DNA from: Nitrospira sp.
GTDB taxonomy: Bacteria > Nitrospirota > Nitrospiria > Nitrospirales > Nitrospiraceae
Length of the DNA stretch: 24,920 nucleotides
Assembly (NCBI GenBank): GCA_015904045.1
Contig: JABMDG010000051.1
Span: 1-24,920 of the forward strand
Direction: 5' to 3'
The translations under genes were made by a program, and so were the position numbers. This document shows, in pieces, positions 9,556-17,944 of the stretch. The notes beneath the pieces are model-generated. The model searched no databases. It was not told the origin of the DNA and was given only the letters and a program-made list of their open reading frames with translations. The stretch's first letter is position 1, and the number at the start of each line of letters is the position of its first letter.

Positions 9556-10867
9556 ACGGCTCCTGACCAGTGTTCAGAATATCTTTAAGATTCCCGAGCT
9601 TCGCACGCGCGTGCTGTTCACGCTGGGGATGCTGGTTGTATACCGGATTGGGGCCCATATCCCCACTCCCGGCATCAACGGCGAAGCCCTCTCTGAGTTC
9701 TTGCAGAAGGAAGGGGGCTCGCTCCTCGGATTCTTGGATATTTTTTCCGGCGGTTCGCTGTCGCGGTTGACGATCTTCGCGCTCGGCATCATGCCCTATA
9801 TCAGCGCGTCGATCATTCTGCAGTTGCTGACGGTGGTCGTGCCCCATCTCTCCAAGCTGGCGAAGGAAGGCGAGCGCGGGCGGAAAAAGATCATTCAGTA
9901 CACCCGATTTGGGACGATCGGTATCGCGTTGATCCAAGGATTCGGGATCGCGGTCGGGCTAGAACAGATGAATCAGGGCGCGTTTGTCCTCCACGGTGGA
10001 TGGGGTTTCCGTCTGATGACGGTGATCACTCTGACGGCGGGTACGGGCTTCCTGATGTGGTTGGGTGAGCAGATCACCGAGCGGGGAATTGGGAACGGGA
10101 TCTCGCTGATCATTTTTGCCGGTATCGTGGCGCGATTGCCGTCCGCCGTGGCTCAGACATTCGATCTGTATACGGTTGGGCAATTGAGCATCGTGCTGCT
10201 GGTCGCCTTGGCGGTCTTGATGGTCGCCGTCGTTGCGGCGATCGTGTTTTTGGAGAGCGGCCGACGGAAAATTCCGGTGCAGTATGCCAAACGGGTGATC
10301 GGGCGACGGGTGTACGGGGGGCAGAGTACCCACATTCCGTTGAAGATCAACACCGCGGGTGTCATTCCGCCGATTTTCGCCTCGTCCATCATCGCGTTTC
10401 CTGCGACGATCGCCGGATTTTTTGAAACGCCGTGGATTAAGGCAATTGGGACGCAACTGTCACCAGGCTCGGTGCTCTACACTTTGATGTATGTGGGGCT
10501 GATTCTCTTTTTCTGTTTCTTTTATACAGCCGTCGTCCTCAATCCGGTGGATATGGCCGACAATATGAAGAAGTACGGGGGGTTCATTCCCGGTATTCGT
10601 CCAGGGCAACGAACGTCCGACTACATTTATAACGTCCTGACGAAAATTACCTTCGCGGGATCAATCTATCTGGCCGTCGTCTGCGTCATACCGGAACTGT
10701 TGATTTACAAGCTCAATGTGCCGTTCTACTTCGGCGGGACGTCCTTGTTGATCGTCATCGGGGTAGGGCTCGATACGGCGCAGCAAATCGAATCGCACAT
10801 GCTGATGCGTAACTACGAAGGATTTTTAGGGAAAGGTATGGCTCCGTTACGAGGACGGAGCGGGTGA
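9548..10867 (+). CDS. secY: Preprotein translocase subunit SecY
   Basis: SecY is the channel of the Sec translocon in the inner membrane; it moves unfolded proteins driven by SecA or the ribosome. The 439-residue product has the expected ten hydrophobic segments. It shows GAHIPTPGI near residue 36 and signature blocks around TIFALGIMPYISASIILQLL and GERGRKKIIQYTR. The cytoplasmic loop around RRKIPVQYAKR and the C-terminal helix-loop near GLDTAQQIESHML are also present. It starts with GTG inside the end of rplO. Gene order with adk and map behind it is ancestral. Confidence 0.97.
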   Translation: MFERLLTSVQNIFKIPELRTRVLFTLGMLVVYRIGAHIPTPGINGEALSEFLQKEGGSLLGFLDIFSGGSLSRLTIFALGIMPYISASIILQLLTVVVPHLSKLAKEGERGRKKIIQYTRFGTIGIALIQGFGIAVGLEQMNQGAFVLHGGWGFRLMTVITLTAGTGFLMWLGEQITERGIGNGISLIIFAGIVARLPSAVAQTFDLYTVGQLSIVLLVALAVLMVAVVAAIVFLESGRRKIPVQYAKRVIGRRVYGGQSTHIPLKINTAGVIPPIFASSIIAFPATIAGFFETPWIKAIGTQLSPGSVLYTLMYVGLILFFCFFYTAVVLNPVDMADNMKKYGGFIPGIRPGQRTSDYIYNVLTKITFAGSIYLAVVCVIPELLIYKLNVPFYFGGTSLLIVIGVGLDTAQQIESHMLMRNYEGFLGKGMAPLRGRSG

Positions 10868-10873
10868 CGGGAT

Positions 10874-11530
10874 ATGCAGCTGGTGTTTCTCGGTGCCCCC
10901 GGTGTTGGCAAAGGCACGCAGGCCGACAAAGTCTCGGCTCAATACGGTGTCATGAAAATTTCAACCGGAGATCTGCTCCGGGAGGCGGTTCGGAACCGGA
11001 CGAGTCTTGGGCTTGAGGCCAAATCATATATGGATCAAGGCAAGCTGGTTCCTGACTCAGTGGTCATCGGATTGGTCCGCGATAAGTTGGGCGACTTAAG
11101 TTCTGCCAAGGGGTTCATCCTGGATGGGTTTCCTCGGACAGTGCCTCAAGCGGAAGCACTGGCCACAGTTCTCGATGAGCGGCGAATCCGTTTGGATCGG
11201 GTCATCAATTTTCAAGTGCCCCGAGCGGAGATCGTGAAGCGGCTGAGCGGAAGGCGCAGTTGCCCGAAATGTCAGGCCACGTATCATGTGGAGTTCGCTC
11301 CTTCGAAGAAGGGGATGTCCTGTGATCGATGCGGCGAGCCATTGGTGCAGCGAAGCGACGATCAGCGGGAGGCGATTGAAACGCGGTTGAAGGTCTACGA
11401 AGAGCAGACGGCGCCGTTGATCAGCTTTTACGATGGAAAGCATATGCTGTCGCATCTGGACAGTGTGGGATCGGTCGAGTCAGTATATCAAAACTTGACG
11501 AAGGTACTGGCGGTATACCACTCGGCATGA
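10874..11530 (+). CDS. adk: Adenylate kinase, zinc-LID form
   Basis: Catalyses ATP + AMP = 2 ADP in the cytoplasm. The 218-residue product has the P-loop GAPGVGKGTQ at residues 7-16, the AMP-binding STGDLLREAV and the DGFPRT motif. Its long LID contains C-P-K-C and C-D-R-C pairs, so the LID should bind structural zinc, as in Gram-positive enzymes. The ATG follows the secY stop by six bases, and its TGA overlaps the map start (ATGA). All catalytic arginine regions are present. Confidence 0.97.
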   Translation: MQLVFLGAPGVGKGTQADKVSAQYGVMKISTGDLLREAVRNRTSLGLEAKSYMDQGKLVPDSVVIGLVRDKLGDLSSAKGFILDGFPRTVPQAEALATVLDERRIRLDRVINFQVPRAEIVKRLSGRRSCPKCQATYHVEFAPSKKGMSCDRCGEPLVQRSDDQREAIETRLKVYEEQTAPLISFYDGKHMLSHLDSVGSVESVYQNLTKVLAVYHSA

Positions 11531-12291
11531 TCATTCTCAAAACGCCTGCTGAAATCGAAATCATGGCGGAGGCGTCGAGAGTTGTGGCTGAAGTACTCGA
11601 GATCATACGGAAGGAAGTACGTCCGGGGGTGAGCACCGACGATCTTGACCAGTTGGCTGAAAAAGAAATTCTGGCAAGAGGAGCGGTGCCGGCTTTTAAA
11701 GGATACCGAAAGTACCCGAAGACGCTTTGCGCCTCGGTGAATGAGCAGGTCGTTCACGGTATTCCTTCTGGCCGCAAGCTGAAAGTGGGGGACATTATTG
11801 GATTGGATCTGGGCGCCATTGTGGGGGGATTCTACGGCGACTCGGCCGTGACTGTGGCGGTTGGCCCCGTCGCTGATAAGGTTGCTCACATGGTTCAGGT
11901 GACGGAGGAGGCGCTCTATATCGGGATCAGGCAGGCGGTGGTCGGCAACCGATTGACGGATATCTCTCATGCCGTGCAACAGCACGTTGAGTCCGCGGGA
12001 TATTCGGTGGTCACGGAGTTTGTCGGGCACGGAATCGGCAGACAGTTGCACGAAGAACCGCAGGTCCCCAACTATGGGAAAGCTGGACAAGGGCCTCGGC
12101 TCCAGAGCGGGATGGTGTTGGCCATTGAGCCGATGGTAAATATGGGCGGCAGTGCGGTACGGATTCTTGCTGATCGGTGGACGGCGGTGACCGCCGATGG
12201 AAGTTGGTCGGCCCATTTCGAACACACGATTGCGATACAACCGAGCGGCCCGGCCCGTATTCTGAGCCGGCGCTTGGAGGGGACAACCTAA
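11527..12291 (+). CDS. map: Methionine aminopeptidase, type I
   Basis: Removes the N-terminal methionine from nascent proteins. The 254-residue product has the pita-bread fold motifs. These are VNEQVVHGIPSGRKL with the conserved histidine, metal ligands in GLDLGAIVGGFYGDSAV, the histidine of GHGIGRQLHEEPQVPNYG, and glutamates in AIEPMV and FEHTIAI. It lacks an N-terminal zinc-finger extension, so it is the short bacterial class. It is coupled to adk by an ATGA overlap, and infA follows after 27 bases. Confidence 0.96.
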   Translation: MIILKTPAEIEIMAEASRVVAEVLEIIRKEVRPGVSTDDLDQLAEKEILARGAVPAFKGYRKYPKTLCASVNEQVVHGIPSGRKLKVGDIIGLDLGAIVGGFYGDSAVTVAVGPVADKVAHMVQVTEEALYIGIRQAVVGNRLTDISHAVQQHVESAGYSVVTEFVGHGIGRQLHEEPQVPNYGKAGQGPRLQSGMVLAIEPMVNMGGSAVRILADRWTAVTADGSWSAHFEHTIAIQPSGPARILSRRLEGTT

Positions 12292-12318
12292 GGGCATCAG
12301 GAAAGAGTCCAGGAGTAC

Positions 12319-12537
12319 GTGGCGAAAGAAGATATTATCGAAGTGCAGGGTTCCGTGACGGAGACCTTGCCAAACGCGATGTTTCGGGTCAAGCTCGACA
12401 ATGGTCATGTGATCTTGGCGCATATTTCAGGGAAAATGCGGATGCATTTCATCCGTATTCTCCCCGGCGATAAGGTCACGGTGGAAATGTCGCCTTATGA
12501 TCTGACCAGGGGGCGAATCACCTATCGTTTCAAGTAG
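12319..12537 (+). CDS. infA: Translation initiation factor IF-1
   Basis: IF-1 occupies the 30S A site during initiation. The 72-residue S1/OB-fold product starts at a GTG and reads [21 protein letters not shown], then [23 protein letters not shown] and [15 protein letters not shown]. Family length is exact. The only departure noted is MHFIRI where KNYIRI or similar is usual. It is located between map and rpmJ, as in many bacteria. Confidence 0.97.
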   Translation: MAKEDIIEVQGSVTETLPNAMFRVKLDNGHVILAHISGKMRMHFIRILPGDKVTVEMSPYDLTRGRITYRFK

Positions 12538-12555
12538 CGGGGGCTTTGGGTTCTC

Positions 12556-12669
12556 ATGAAAGTGAAATCATCGGTCAAACCGATTTGTGCCAAATGCAAG
12601 GTCGTCCGCCGGCGCGGGGTGGTTCGCATATTATGCGATAATCCACGCCATAAGCAGCGGCAGGGATAA
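12556..12669 (+). CDS. rpmJ: 50S ribosomal protein L36, zinc form
   Basis: A 37-codon gene. The product starts [17 protein letters not shown] and ends with a basic [11 protein letters not shown] tail. The zinc ligands C11, C14, C27 and H32 are all present, so this is the C+ type of L36. It binds 23S rRNA in the 50S subunit. The ATG lies 18 bases after the infA stop, with a GGGGGCTTTGGG stretch upstream. The TAA is at 12667-12669. Confidence 0.95.
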   Translation: MKVKSSVKPICAKCKVVRRRGVVRILCDNPRHKQRQG

Positions 12670-12773
12670 ATAGGACGTGCCGTGAGTGCTGAGTTTTGAG
12701 TTGAGGCCGAGACGCAGGGCTCTCAGCGGGGAACTTGGCGGCGTAGCACGCCGGACGTAGTACTGGAGGAAGT

Positions 12774-13160
12774 ATGGCTCGTATTGCTGGAGTTGATTTG
12801 CCAAGAGGCAAGCGGACAGATATAGGCTTGACCTACATCTATGGAATCGGACGGGCTGCCGCGACGCAAATTCTCAAGGAAGCCGGCGTTGATGGGGCTA
12901 TCCGTGTCAAGGATTTAAGCGAAGACAAGATCGTCAAACTGCGAGAAATCATCGAGCGTGATTACCGGGTTGAAGGAGATCTTCGCAAGGAAGTGTCATT
13001 GAACATTAAGCGGTTGGTCGATACGGGTACGTACCGAGGGTTGCGTCATCGAAAGAGTTTGCCGGTGCGTGGACAGCGGACGAAGACGAATGCCCGGACA
13101 CGGAAGGGCCGGCGTGCAGGCGTCGGCAGCAAGCCAAGGCCGACCATGACTAAGGCATGA
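12774..13160 (+). CDS. rpsM: 30S ribosomal protein S13
   Basis: S13 in the 30S head contacts P-site tRNA and the inter-subunit bridge. The 128-residue product begins [21 protein letters not shown], has the helix-two-turn-helix [17 protein letters not shown], and the end [21 protein letters not shown] with a basic tail. TGGAGGAAGT lies directly upstream. The 104 bases before the gene have TGAGT spacer repeats and a small CGGCG/CGCCG hairpin but no obvious promoter. Confidence 0.96.
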   Translation: MARIAGVDLPRGKRTDIGLTYIYGIGRAAATQILKEAGVDGAIRVKDLSEDKIVKLREIIERDYRVEGDLRKEVSLNIKRLVDTGTYRGLRHRKSLPVRGQRTKTNARTRKGRRAGVGSKPRPTMTKA

Positions 13161-13201
13161 TCGAGTGCATGATCCGTTGAACAGACATTGAAGGAGTTCG
13201 C

Positions 13202-13585
13202 ATGAGCGTTAAGAAGGGGAAGAAGAAAGAGCGACGGATCGTGCAAAGCGGCATCGCACACGTCCAAGCGTCATTCAACAATACCATTGTGACGATCACC
13301 GATATGAGTGGCAACACGGTGGTGTGGGCCAGCGCAGGCAACCAGGGGTTCAAAGGGTCCCGCAAAAGCACTCCGTTTGCCGCCCAGCGGGCGGGAGAAG
13401 CCGCGGCCAGGAAGGCGATGGAAAGTGGGATGCGGCAGATTGATGTCTATGTGAATGGACCGGGGTCCGGCCGTGAGTCGGCTATCCGTTCCTTGCAGGG
13501 GGCCGGACTGCGGATCAATTTGATCCGCGACGTCACGCCGATTCCTCATAATGGGTGCCGGCCGCCCAAGCGCCGGCGCGTGTAG
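13202..13585 (+). CDS. rpsK: 30S ribosomal protein S11
   Basis: S11 lies on the 30S platform. The 127-residue product has a lysine-rich N-terminus, then [21 protein letters not shown] and the signature region around [22 protein letters not shown], ending [20 protein letters not shown] precedes the ATG. Everything matches the normal family. Confidence 0.97.
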   Translation: MSVKKGKKKERRIVQSGIAHVQASFNNTIVTITDMSGNTVVWASAGNQGFKGSRKSTPFAAQRAGEAAARKAMESGMRQIDVYVNGPGSGRESAIRSLQGAGLRINLIRDVTPIPHNGCRPPKRRRV

Positions 13586-13661
13586 TCGATCGGTCAAGGT
13601 TGGAGCGGTGGACGTACTGTCTCCCACGAGTGCTGCAAGGTGAAATAACGAGGAGGATGCA

Positions 13662-14288
13662 GTGGCAAAGTATCGTGGTCCAGTGTGCCGGCTCTGTCGG
13701 CGAGAAGGCGAAAAGCTGTTTTTGAAAGGGGCCCGCTGCATGACGGAGAAGTGCGCCATCGAGCGGCGAAGCTATCCCCCTGGCCAACACGGGCAGGGAC
13801 GACAACGGACGTCGGACTACAGCCTCCAGCTGCGGGAAAAACAAAAGTTGCGGCGCATCTATGGGCTGCAAGAAAGGCAGTTCCGCGGTGTCTTCGAGCG
13901 GGCCGAACGACAGTCCGGCGTCACAGGCGATGCGTTGCTGCGGCTGCTTGAATGCCGCCTCGACAACGTGGCTTATCGATTGGGATTCGGCATGTCGCGC
14001 AAACAAGCCCGCCAGATCGTGAGCCATGGCCACTTGATGATCAACGGGAAGAAGATTACAGTCGCGGGCGCACTGGTGAAGGCAGGGGATGTGATCGAAG
14101 TGCGTGAACGGAGCCGGAACTTGGCTGCAATCCAAGGCTCGTTGGAGGCTGTGGACAGCCGTGGGATCCCGGATTGGCTGGAACTTGATAAGGGGGCATT
14201 CAAAGGGATCGTCCGTGCGTTGCCAGCTAAGGAACAGATCACATTGCCAGTCAACGAGCAAATGGTCGTGGAATTGTATTCACGGTAG
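13662..14288 (+). CDS. rpsD: 30S ribosomal protein S4, zinc (C+) form
   Basis: S4 initiates assembly of the 16S 5' domain, and in enterobacteria it represses the alpha operon. The 208-residue product has four N-terminal cysteines, seen in PVCRLC and GARCMTEKCAIERR (C9, C12, C26, C31), marking a zinc-binding C+ S4. It then has SYPPGQHGQGR and the S4 RNA-binding domain around LECRLDNVAYRLGF and RQIVSHGHLMINGKKI. The GTG at 13662 follows AGGAGG (13651-13656). Confidence 0.96.
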   Translation: MAKYRGPVCRLCRREGEKLFLKGARCMTEKCAIERRSYPPGQHGQGRQRTSDYSLQLREKQKLRRIYGLQERQFRGVFERAERQSGVTGDALLRLLECRLDNVAYRLGFGMSRKQARQIVSHGHLMINGKKITVAGALVKAGDVIEVRERSRNLAAIQGSLEAVDSRGIPDWLELDKGAFKGIVRALPAKEQITLPVNEQMVVELYSR

Positions 14289-14298
14289 CCGTTGTTGC

Positions 14299-14340
14299 AA
14301 TGGAGTGCAGTCGCGCTTTGGACGCAGTGCTCCATTCTTT
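14299..14340 (+). promoter_or_regulatory. Possible hairpin between rpsD and rpoA
   Basis: AATGGAG (14299-14305) followed by TGC can pair with GCA (14324-14326), a GTG bulge, and CTCCATT (14330-14336), after which CTTT follows. This gives about ten base pairs with a 15-base loop. It lies 43 bases before the rpoA ATG and could modulate rpoA expression or be a weak attenuator. The seven-base outer stem is exact; the function is only inference. Confidence 0.3.
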
Positions 14341-14378
14341 CAGCCAACGAGTCACCCGAAGGTAACGGAGGGGGAGTT

Positions 14379-15380
14379 ATGATCAGAGCGATGAAAGACT
14401 TTCAAGTCCCAATGCGGGTGGAAGTCGACAAAGAGGCAAATTCCCCGACATTCGGTCGGTTCACCACGGAGGCCTTCGAGCGGGGATTTGGTACGACCAT
14501 CGGCAACGCGCTCAGACGGGTGCTGTTGTCGTCACTCACAGGAGCCGCCGTCACCACTGTGAAGATCGAAGGAGTGGTGCACGAGTTTTCGACGATCGCC
14601 GGGGTTACGGAAGATGTGACGGCGATCATTCTGAATATTAAGAGCCTGCGCCTCGCGCTCCATGCTGATAAGCCCAAGACAATCAGGTTGAAGAAGAAGG
14701 GGCCTGGGGTAGCCAAGGGATCTGATATCGTTCACGATGCGGATGTCACCATCCTTACGCCAGATCTCCACATTGCCACGCTGGACAAGGATGCGACGCT
14801 CGATATCGAAATGACGGTCAAACATGGCCGAGGATATGTCCCCGCTGAGCGTAACAAAGAAGAAGGATTGCCGATCGGGGTCATCGCGATCGATTCCATT
14901 TTCTCCCCAATCAAGCGGGTGAACTTTCAAGTTGAAAACGCCCGCGTCGGCCGCATGACCGACTACGACAAGCTGACGATGGAAGTGTGGACCGATGCCA
15001 CTATCAGTCCGCGCGATGCGCTGTCGACGGCGGCCGGCATTTTGCGGGAACACTTGGATATCTTCATTAATCCCGAAGAACGTGCCGCGGGAAGGGCTGA
15101 TGCAGGGACTGAGGAATCTCAGCATGAAGTGAACAAGCATCTATCCCGCAGTGTGAATGAACTGGAATTGTCTGTCCGCGCGGCCAACTGTTTGAAAAAT
15201 GCCAACATCAAGACAATTGCCGATCTGGTGCAGAAGTCCGAGAGCGAGATGCTGAGGACGAAGAACTTTGGGAAGAAATCCCTCAATGAAATCAAAGAAA
15301 TTCTGACAGAAATGGGGCTTTCGCTGGGTACCAAAATCGAGGCTGGATCGCCTCACAATGGCAGCCCGAAATCCGAGTAA
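14379..15380 (+). CDS. rpoA: RNA polymerase alpha subunit
   Basis: Alpha dimerises to nucleate RNA polymerase assembly, and its C-terminal domain contacts UP elements and activators. The 333-residue product has the N-terminal domain ([25 protein letters not shown] near residues 27-51) and the C-terminal domain with [19 protein letters not shown] and [17 protein letters not shown]. The ATG at 14379 follows GGAGGGGGAG. A TTG-initiated frame 87 bases upstream adds non-homologous residues and is rejected. Confidence 0.97.
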   Translation: MIRAMKDFQVPMRVEVDKEANSPTFGRFTTEAFERGFGTTIGNALRRVLLSSLTGAAVTTVKIEGVVHEFSTIAGVTEDVTAIILNIKSLRLALHADKPKTIRLKKKGPGVAKGSDIVHDADVTILTPDLHIATLDKDATLDIEMTVKHGRGYVPAERNKEEGLPIGVIAIDSIFSPIKRVNFQVENARVGRMTDYDKLTMEVWTDATISPRDALSTAAGILREHLDIFINPEERAAGRADAGTEESQHEVNKHLSRSVNELELSVRAANCLKNANIKTIADLVQKSESEMLRTKNFGKKSLNEIKEILTEMGLSLGTKIEAGSPHNGSPKSE

Positions 15381-15402
15381 CTTTTGAGCCGAGGGGAACG
15401 CC

Positions 15403-15828
15403 GTGCGACACAGGAAAAATGGACGACAACTCGGGAGACAGACGAAGCATCGCTGGGCGCTCTTTCGAAGTCTCGTGACGTCACTGTTGGATCATGAGCG
15501 GATTGAGACCACGGAGGCCAAGGCGAAGGAAATCCGTGGCTTTACCGAACGCATGATTACCCTGGGCAAGGAGGGCACGCTGCCGGCACGCCGGCGCGCG
15601 CTCGGATTCTTGCGCAGCAAGGCCGTTGTGTCCAAACTGTTCAGCGACGTGGCCGGACGTTTCAAAGATCGCCCAGGCGGATATACCAGAATCGTCAAGA
15701 CCCGCCGTCGTATTGGAGACGGGGGCGAAATGGTGGCAATCGAGTTGGTTTCGCGCCCGGAAGTGTCGACGTCGAAAAAGTCGGCTGAAACACCCGCTCA
15801 AGCCCCGGCTTCTGGATCCGACAAATGA
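15403..15828 (+). CDS. rplQ: 50S ribosomal protein L17
   Basis: L17 lies near the tunnel exit. The 141-residue product begins at a GTG with [20 protein letters not shown], followed by NSL-region equivalents [21 protein letters not shown] and ending its core with [20 protein letters not shown] and AIELV. An extra alanine/serine/lysine-rich tail of about 20 residues follows the core. It is the last gene of the ribosomal superoperon, with a strong terminator 40 bases downstream. Confidence 0.95.
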   Translation: MRHRKNGRQLGRQTKHRWALFRSLVTSLLDHERIETTEAKAKEIRGFTERMITLGKEGTLPARRRALGFLRSKAVVSKLFSDVAGRFKDRPGGYTRIVKTRRRIGDGGEMVAIELVSRPEVSTSKKSAETPAQAPASGSDK

Positions 15829-15867
15829 ACCTCGCGTAGTCTGATTGGTTTCGCCCCGATGATCCGG

Positions 15868-15912
15868 ACGGCCTCTCCGTGTCTCCACGGAGAGGCCGTT
15901 CTGCTTTCTGGA
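15868..15912 (+). terminator. Intrinsic terminator of the ribosomal superoperon
   Basis: A perfect 14-base inverted repeat, ACGGCCTCTCCGTG (15868-15881) and CACGGAGAGGCCGT (15886-15899), encloses a four-base TCTC loop. It is followed by T-rich TTCTGCTTTC. The spacing after rplQ and the strength of the stem make a Rho-independent terminator the natural reading. Because the stem is symmetric it might also act on antisense transcripts, although the other side lacks a clear U tract. Confidence 0.9.
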
Positions 15913-15925
15913 TCCGCCGAGGACA

Positions 15926-15954
15926 TTTACTTGCCCATGTATGCATGCTACGAT
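15926..15954 (+). promoter_or_regulatory. Candidate extended -10 promoter of the lpt-rpoN unit
   Basis: TTTACT (15926-15931) lies 17 bases before TACGAT (15949-15954), and TGC directly precedes the -10, giving an extended -10 element. Each hexamer matches the sigma-70 consensus at four of six positions. It lies after the ribosomal terminator and before the preferred lptC ATG at 15998. The reading is plausible but not unique. Confidence 0.4.
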
Positions 15955-15997
15955 CGTGCCAGTCCTATTCCGGCTTGATGGAAAGAGCGGTAATCAA

Positions 15998-16570
15998 ATG
16001 TGGGAGCGTGTTGCGAGACGAACACTCCTTGCCTTGAGTGCGGTGTTGGCCACCTTTCTGTGCTACCTCCTCTATATCAACGCGGACTCAGCCCCACTGA
16101 CTCAATCGGTTGCCCCTGGGTCAATCGAACAGGCGGATGCCAAGATTTCCGATTTTACATTTACCCAGTCCAAAGGTGATGCCATCCAATGGCATGTGCA
16201 GGCCAAGGAGGCACGTGTGTTCGAACGAGAGCGGCGGGCGTTGCTTACCAATGTCGACATCACATTTTATGGAGAACAGGGAAAAGAACTGACGCTGTCC
16301 GGCGAAGAGGGAACCCTCGATATTGCAACGAAAAACCTCATGCTAGCCAATCAGAGTGAACCGATGGTTGTCGAGACTCAAAGTGGATACACCATCTATA
16401 CGAACCATGTGGCCTGGAAAGATGCGACGAAAGAGCTTCACACGAACGATTTGATCCGCATTGTCGGTCATGGCGTCACGGTCACGGGGCGAGGCTTGCT
16501 GGGGAGAATGGATTCGGAAGAGTTTCAGATCTTAGAGGATGTGCATGTGGATTTTCTTCCTGCTTCTTAG
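15998..16570 (+). CDS. lptC: LPS export ABC transporter periplasmic protein LptC
   Basis: LptC is an inner-membrane anchored jellyroll protein that receives LPS from LptB2FG and passes it to LptA. From the ATG at 15998 the product has 190 residues, with one membrane segment at about residues 9-27 (LLALSAVLATFLCYLLYI). Beta-strand-rich repeats follow, including FTFTQSKGDAIQWHVQAKEARVF near 50-70 and a central GEEGTLDIATKNLML. An ATG at 15941 would add 19 residues but overlaps the candidate promoter. The last 32 bases overlap lptA. Confidence 0.85.
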   Translation: MWERVARRTLLALSAVLATFLCYLLYINADSAPLTQSVAPGSIEQADAKISDFTFTQSKGDAIQWHVQAKEARVFERERRALLTNVDITFYGEQGKELTLSGEEGTLDIATKNLMLANQSEPMVVETQSGYTIYTNHVAWKDATKELHTNDLIRIVGHGVTVTGRGLLGRMDSEEFQILEDVHVDFLPAS

Positions 16571-17147
16571 CGCCGTTCTGGCAACGAGTGCAGCAGATGT
16601 GTACGCGACGCAATCGGGTCTTCCTTCCAAGACTGGAGAAACCGCCCCCATCCCAACCACCATTACGGCAAAAAAAGTTACGGTTCGAAAACAGGACAGC
16701 CAGGCAGTGTTTGAAGGCACCGTGGTCCTCACGAGGGGACCGCTTCTCGTGCACTCGGATAAAATGGTCGTCTTGTTCCATGCCGAGGGACAAGAGAATG
16801 GTGCTGGGCAGACAAACTCAGGTAAGACCACACGCGGGGCAAAGTCGCAAGGTCGCTCTGCAGCCAAGCCCCATGAGCCACCGCCGGGATTGTCCAATCA
16901 TTCAGTGAACCGAGTTGAAGCAATTGACCATGTCCAGATCAAGTATGCCGGGGGCAATGCGACATGCCAAAAGGCGGTGTACTTCAGCGACGGTGATAAG
17001 ATCGTTCTGACGGGAGATCCTGTTGCGTGGGAAAAGGGGACGCGCGTCAGCGGGAAACAGATCACGATCTATCTCACGGAGGAGCGGAGTGTCGTGGAAG
17101 GAGACTCTCGTGTTCATATCGAGGGAGAAAGCCAAGGCGCGCCATGA
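16539..17147 (+). CDS. lptA: LPS transport periplasmic bridge protein LptA, with an inserted linker
   Basis: LptA forms the periplasmic bridge between LptC and LptD. The 202-residue product has a signal peptide at about residues 3-23 (start alternatives at 16539 and 16545). OstA-type strands follow, including [22 protein letters not shown] near 39-60 and [15 protein letters not shown] near 125-139. About 40 polar residues rich in G, S, Q, P and K interrupt the jellyroll at roughly residues 83-122; such a linker is absent from E. coli LptA. It overlaps lptC and is coupled to lptB by ATGA. Confidence 0.85.
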   Translation: MCMWIFFLLLSAVLATSAADVYATQSGLPSKTGETAPIPTTITAKKVTVRKQDSQAVFEGTVVLTRGPLLVHSDKMVVLFHAEGQENGAGQTNSGKTTRGAKSQGRSAAKPHEPPPGLSNHSVNRVEAIDHVQIKYAGGNATCQKAVYFSDGDKIVLTGDPVAWEKGTRVSGKQITIYLTEERSVVEGDSRVHIEGESQGAP

Positions 17148-17926
17148 GGCCGGGGATTCATTCGGGTGCGGATCCGATTGCTGATCTGACGGCAGTCAAG
17201 CGCACGGAATGTCTCAGGGCGAGCGGGCTCGTCAAGAGTTTCCGCGGTCGCAAAGTCGTCAAGGGTATTGCCATTGAAGTCCGGGCAGGCGAGGTTGTGG
17301 GGCTGCTCGGTCCGAACGGAGCAGGGAAGACCACGATTTTCGACATGATGGTCGGGCTGTGTCAACCAGATGAAGGGCAGATTACCTTCAACGGTGAGGC
17401 CATCACGAATCTGCCCATGTACAAGCGGGCACGGCGGGGGATTGGCTATTTGCCGCAGGAGTCGTCGGTATTCCGACGACTGTCGGTCGAACAGAATGTC
17501 TTGGCGGTTCTTGAAATGCTAGGGTATGCTCGCGAAGAAAGGATTCAGAAGGTAGAGGCATTGTTGAAGGAACTGGACCTGTCCCATATCAGGACAAGTA
17601 TGGCCTATGCGCTTTCTGGTGGCGAGCGACGTCGTTTGGAGATCACTCGTGCGCTGGCCACAACCCCGTCATTCATGCTTCTGGACGAGCCGTTCGCCGG
17701 GATCGATCCCATTGCCGTGGCAGACATTCAACAGATTATCACGCGATTAAAGGACAAAGGCATCGGTATTCTCATTACGGATCACAATGTGCAGGAGACA
17801 CTTTCCATCGTCGATCGCGCCTATATCATCAACGAAGGGTCGATTCTGGAATCGGGGCCTCCTGATGTCATCGTCAAGAGCGAGACCGCCCGGGCGGTGT
17901 ATCTCGGAGAAGGGTTCAAGTTATAG
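17144..17926 (+). CDS. lptB: LPS export ABC transporter ATP-binding protein LptB
   Basis: Cytoplasmic ATPase that drives LPS extraction with LptF and LptG. The 260-residue product has the Walker [10 protein letters not shown] at residues 56-64 and a Q-loop in [10 protein letters not shown]. It also shows the signature [15 protein letters not shown], the Walker [12 protein letters not shown] and the H-loop TDHN. The ATG at 17144 overlaps the lptA stop. The first 22 residues are extra compared with E. coli LptB. A longer frame from 17027 runs through lptA and is rejected. LptFG genes are not in the window. Confidence 0.94.
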   Translation: MRPGIHSGADPIADLTAVKRTECLRASGLVKSFRGRKVVKGIAIEVRAGEVVGLLGPNGAGKTTIFDMMVGLCQPDEGQITFNGEAITNLPMYKRARRGIGYLPQESSVFRRLSVEQNVLAVLEMLGYAREERIQKVEALLKELDLSHIRTSMAYALSGGERRRLEITRALATTPSFMLLDEPFAGIDPIAVADIQQIITRLKDKGIGILITDHNVQETLSIVDRAYIINEGSILESGPPDVIVKSETARAVYLGEGFKL

Positions 17927-17944
17927 CCGAATAGGACCTTTGTC

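Noticed and set aside
11488..12423. Long antisense open frame (311 codons) opposite map and infA
   Set aside because: It lies opposite two clearly conserved genes; its translation shows no family features, and such shadows are common in GC-rich coding DNA.
12741..12760. CGGCG-TAGCA-CGCCG hairpin before rpsM as a terminator
   Set aside because: The stem has only five pairs and no T tract follows, so it is too weak to call a terminator.
14292..14378. TTG-initiated N-terminal extension of RpoA
   Set aside because: The added residues are not part of the alpha family, and a strong ribosome binding site precedes the ATG at 14379.
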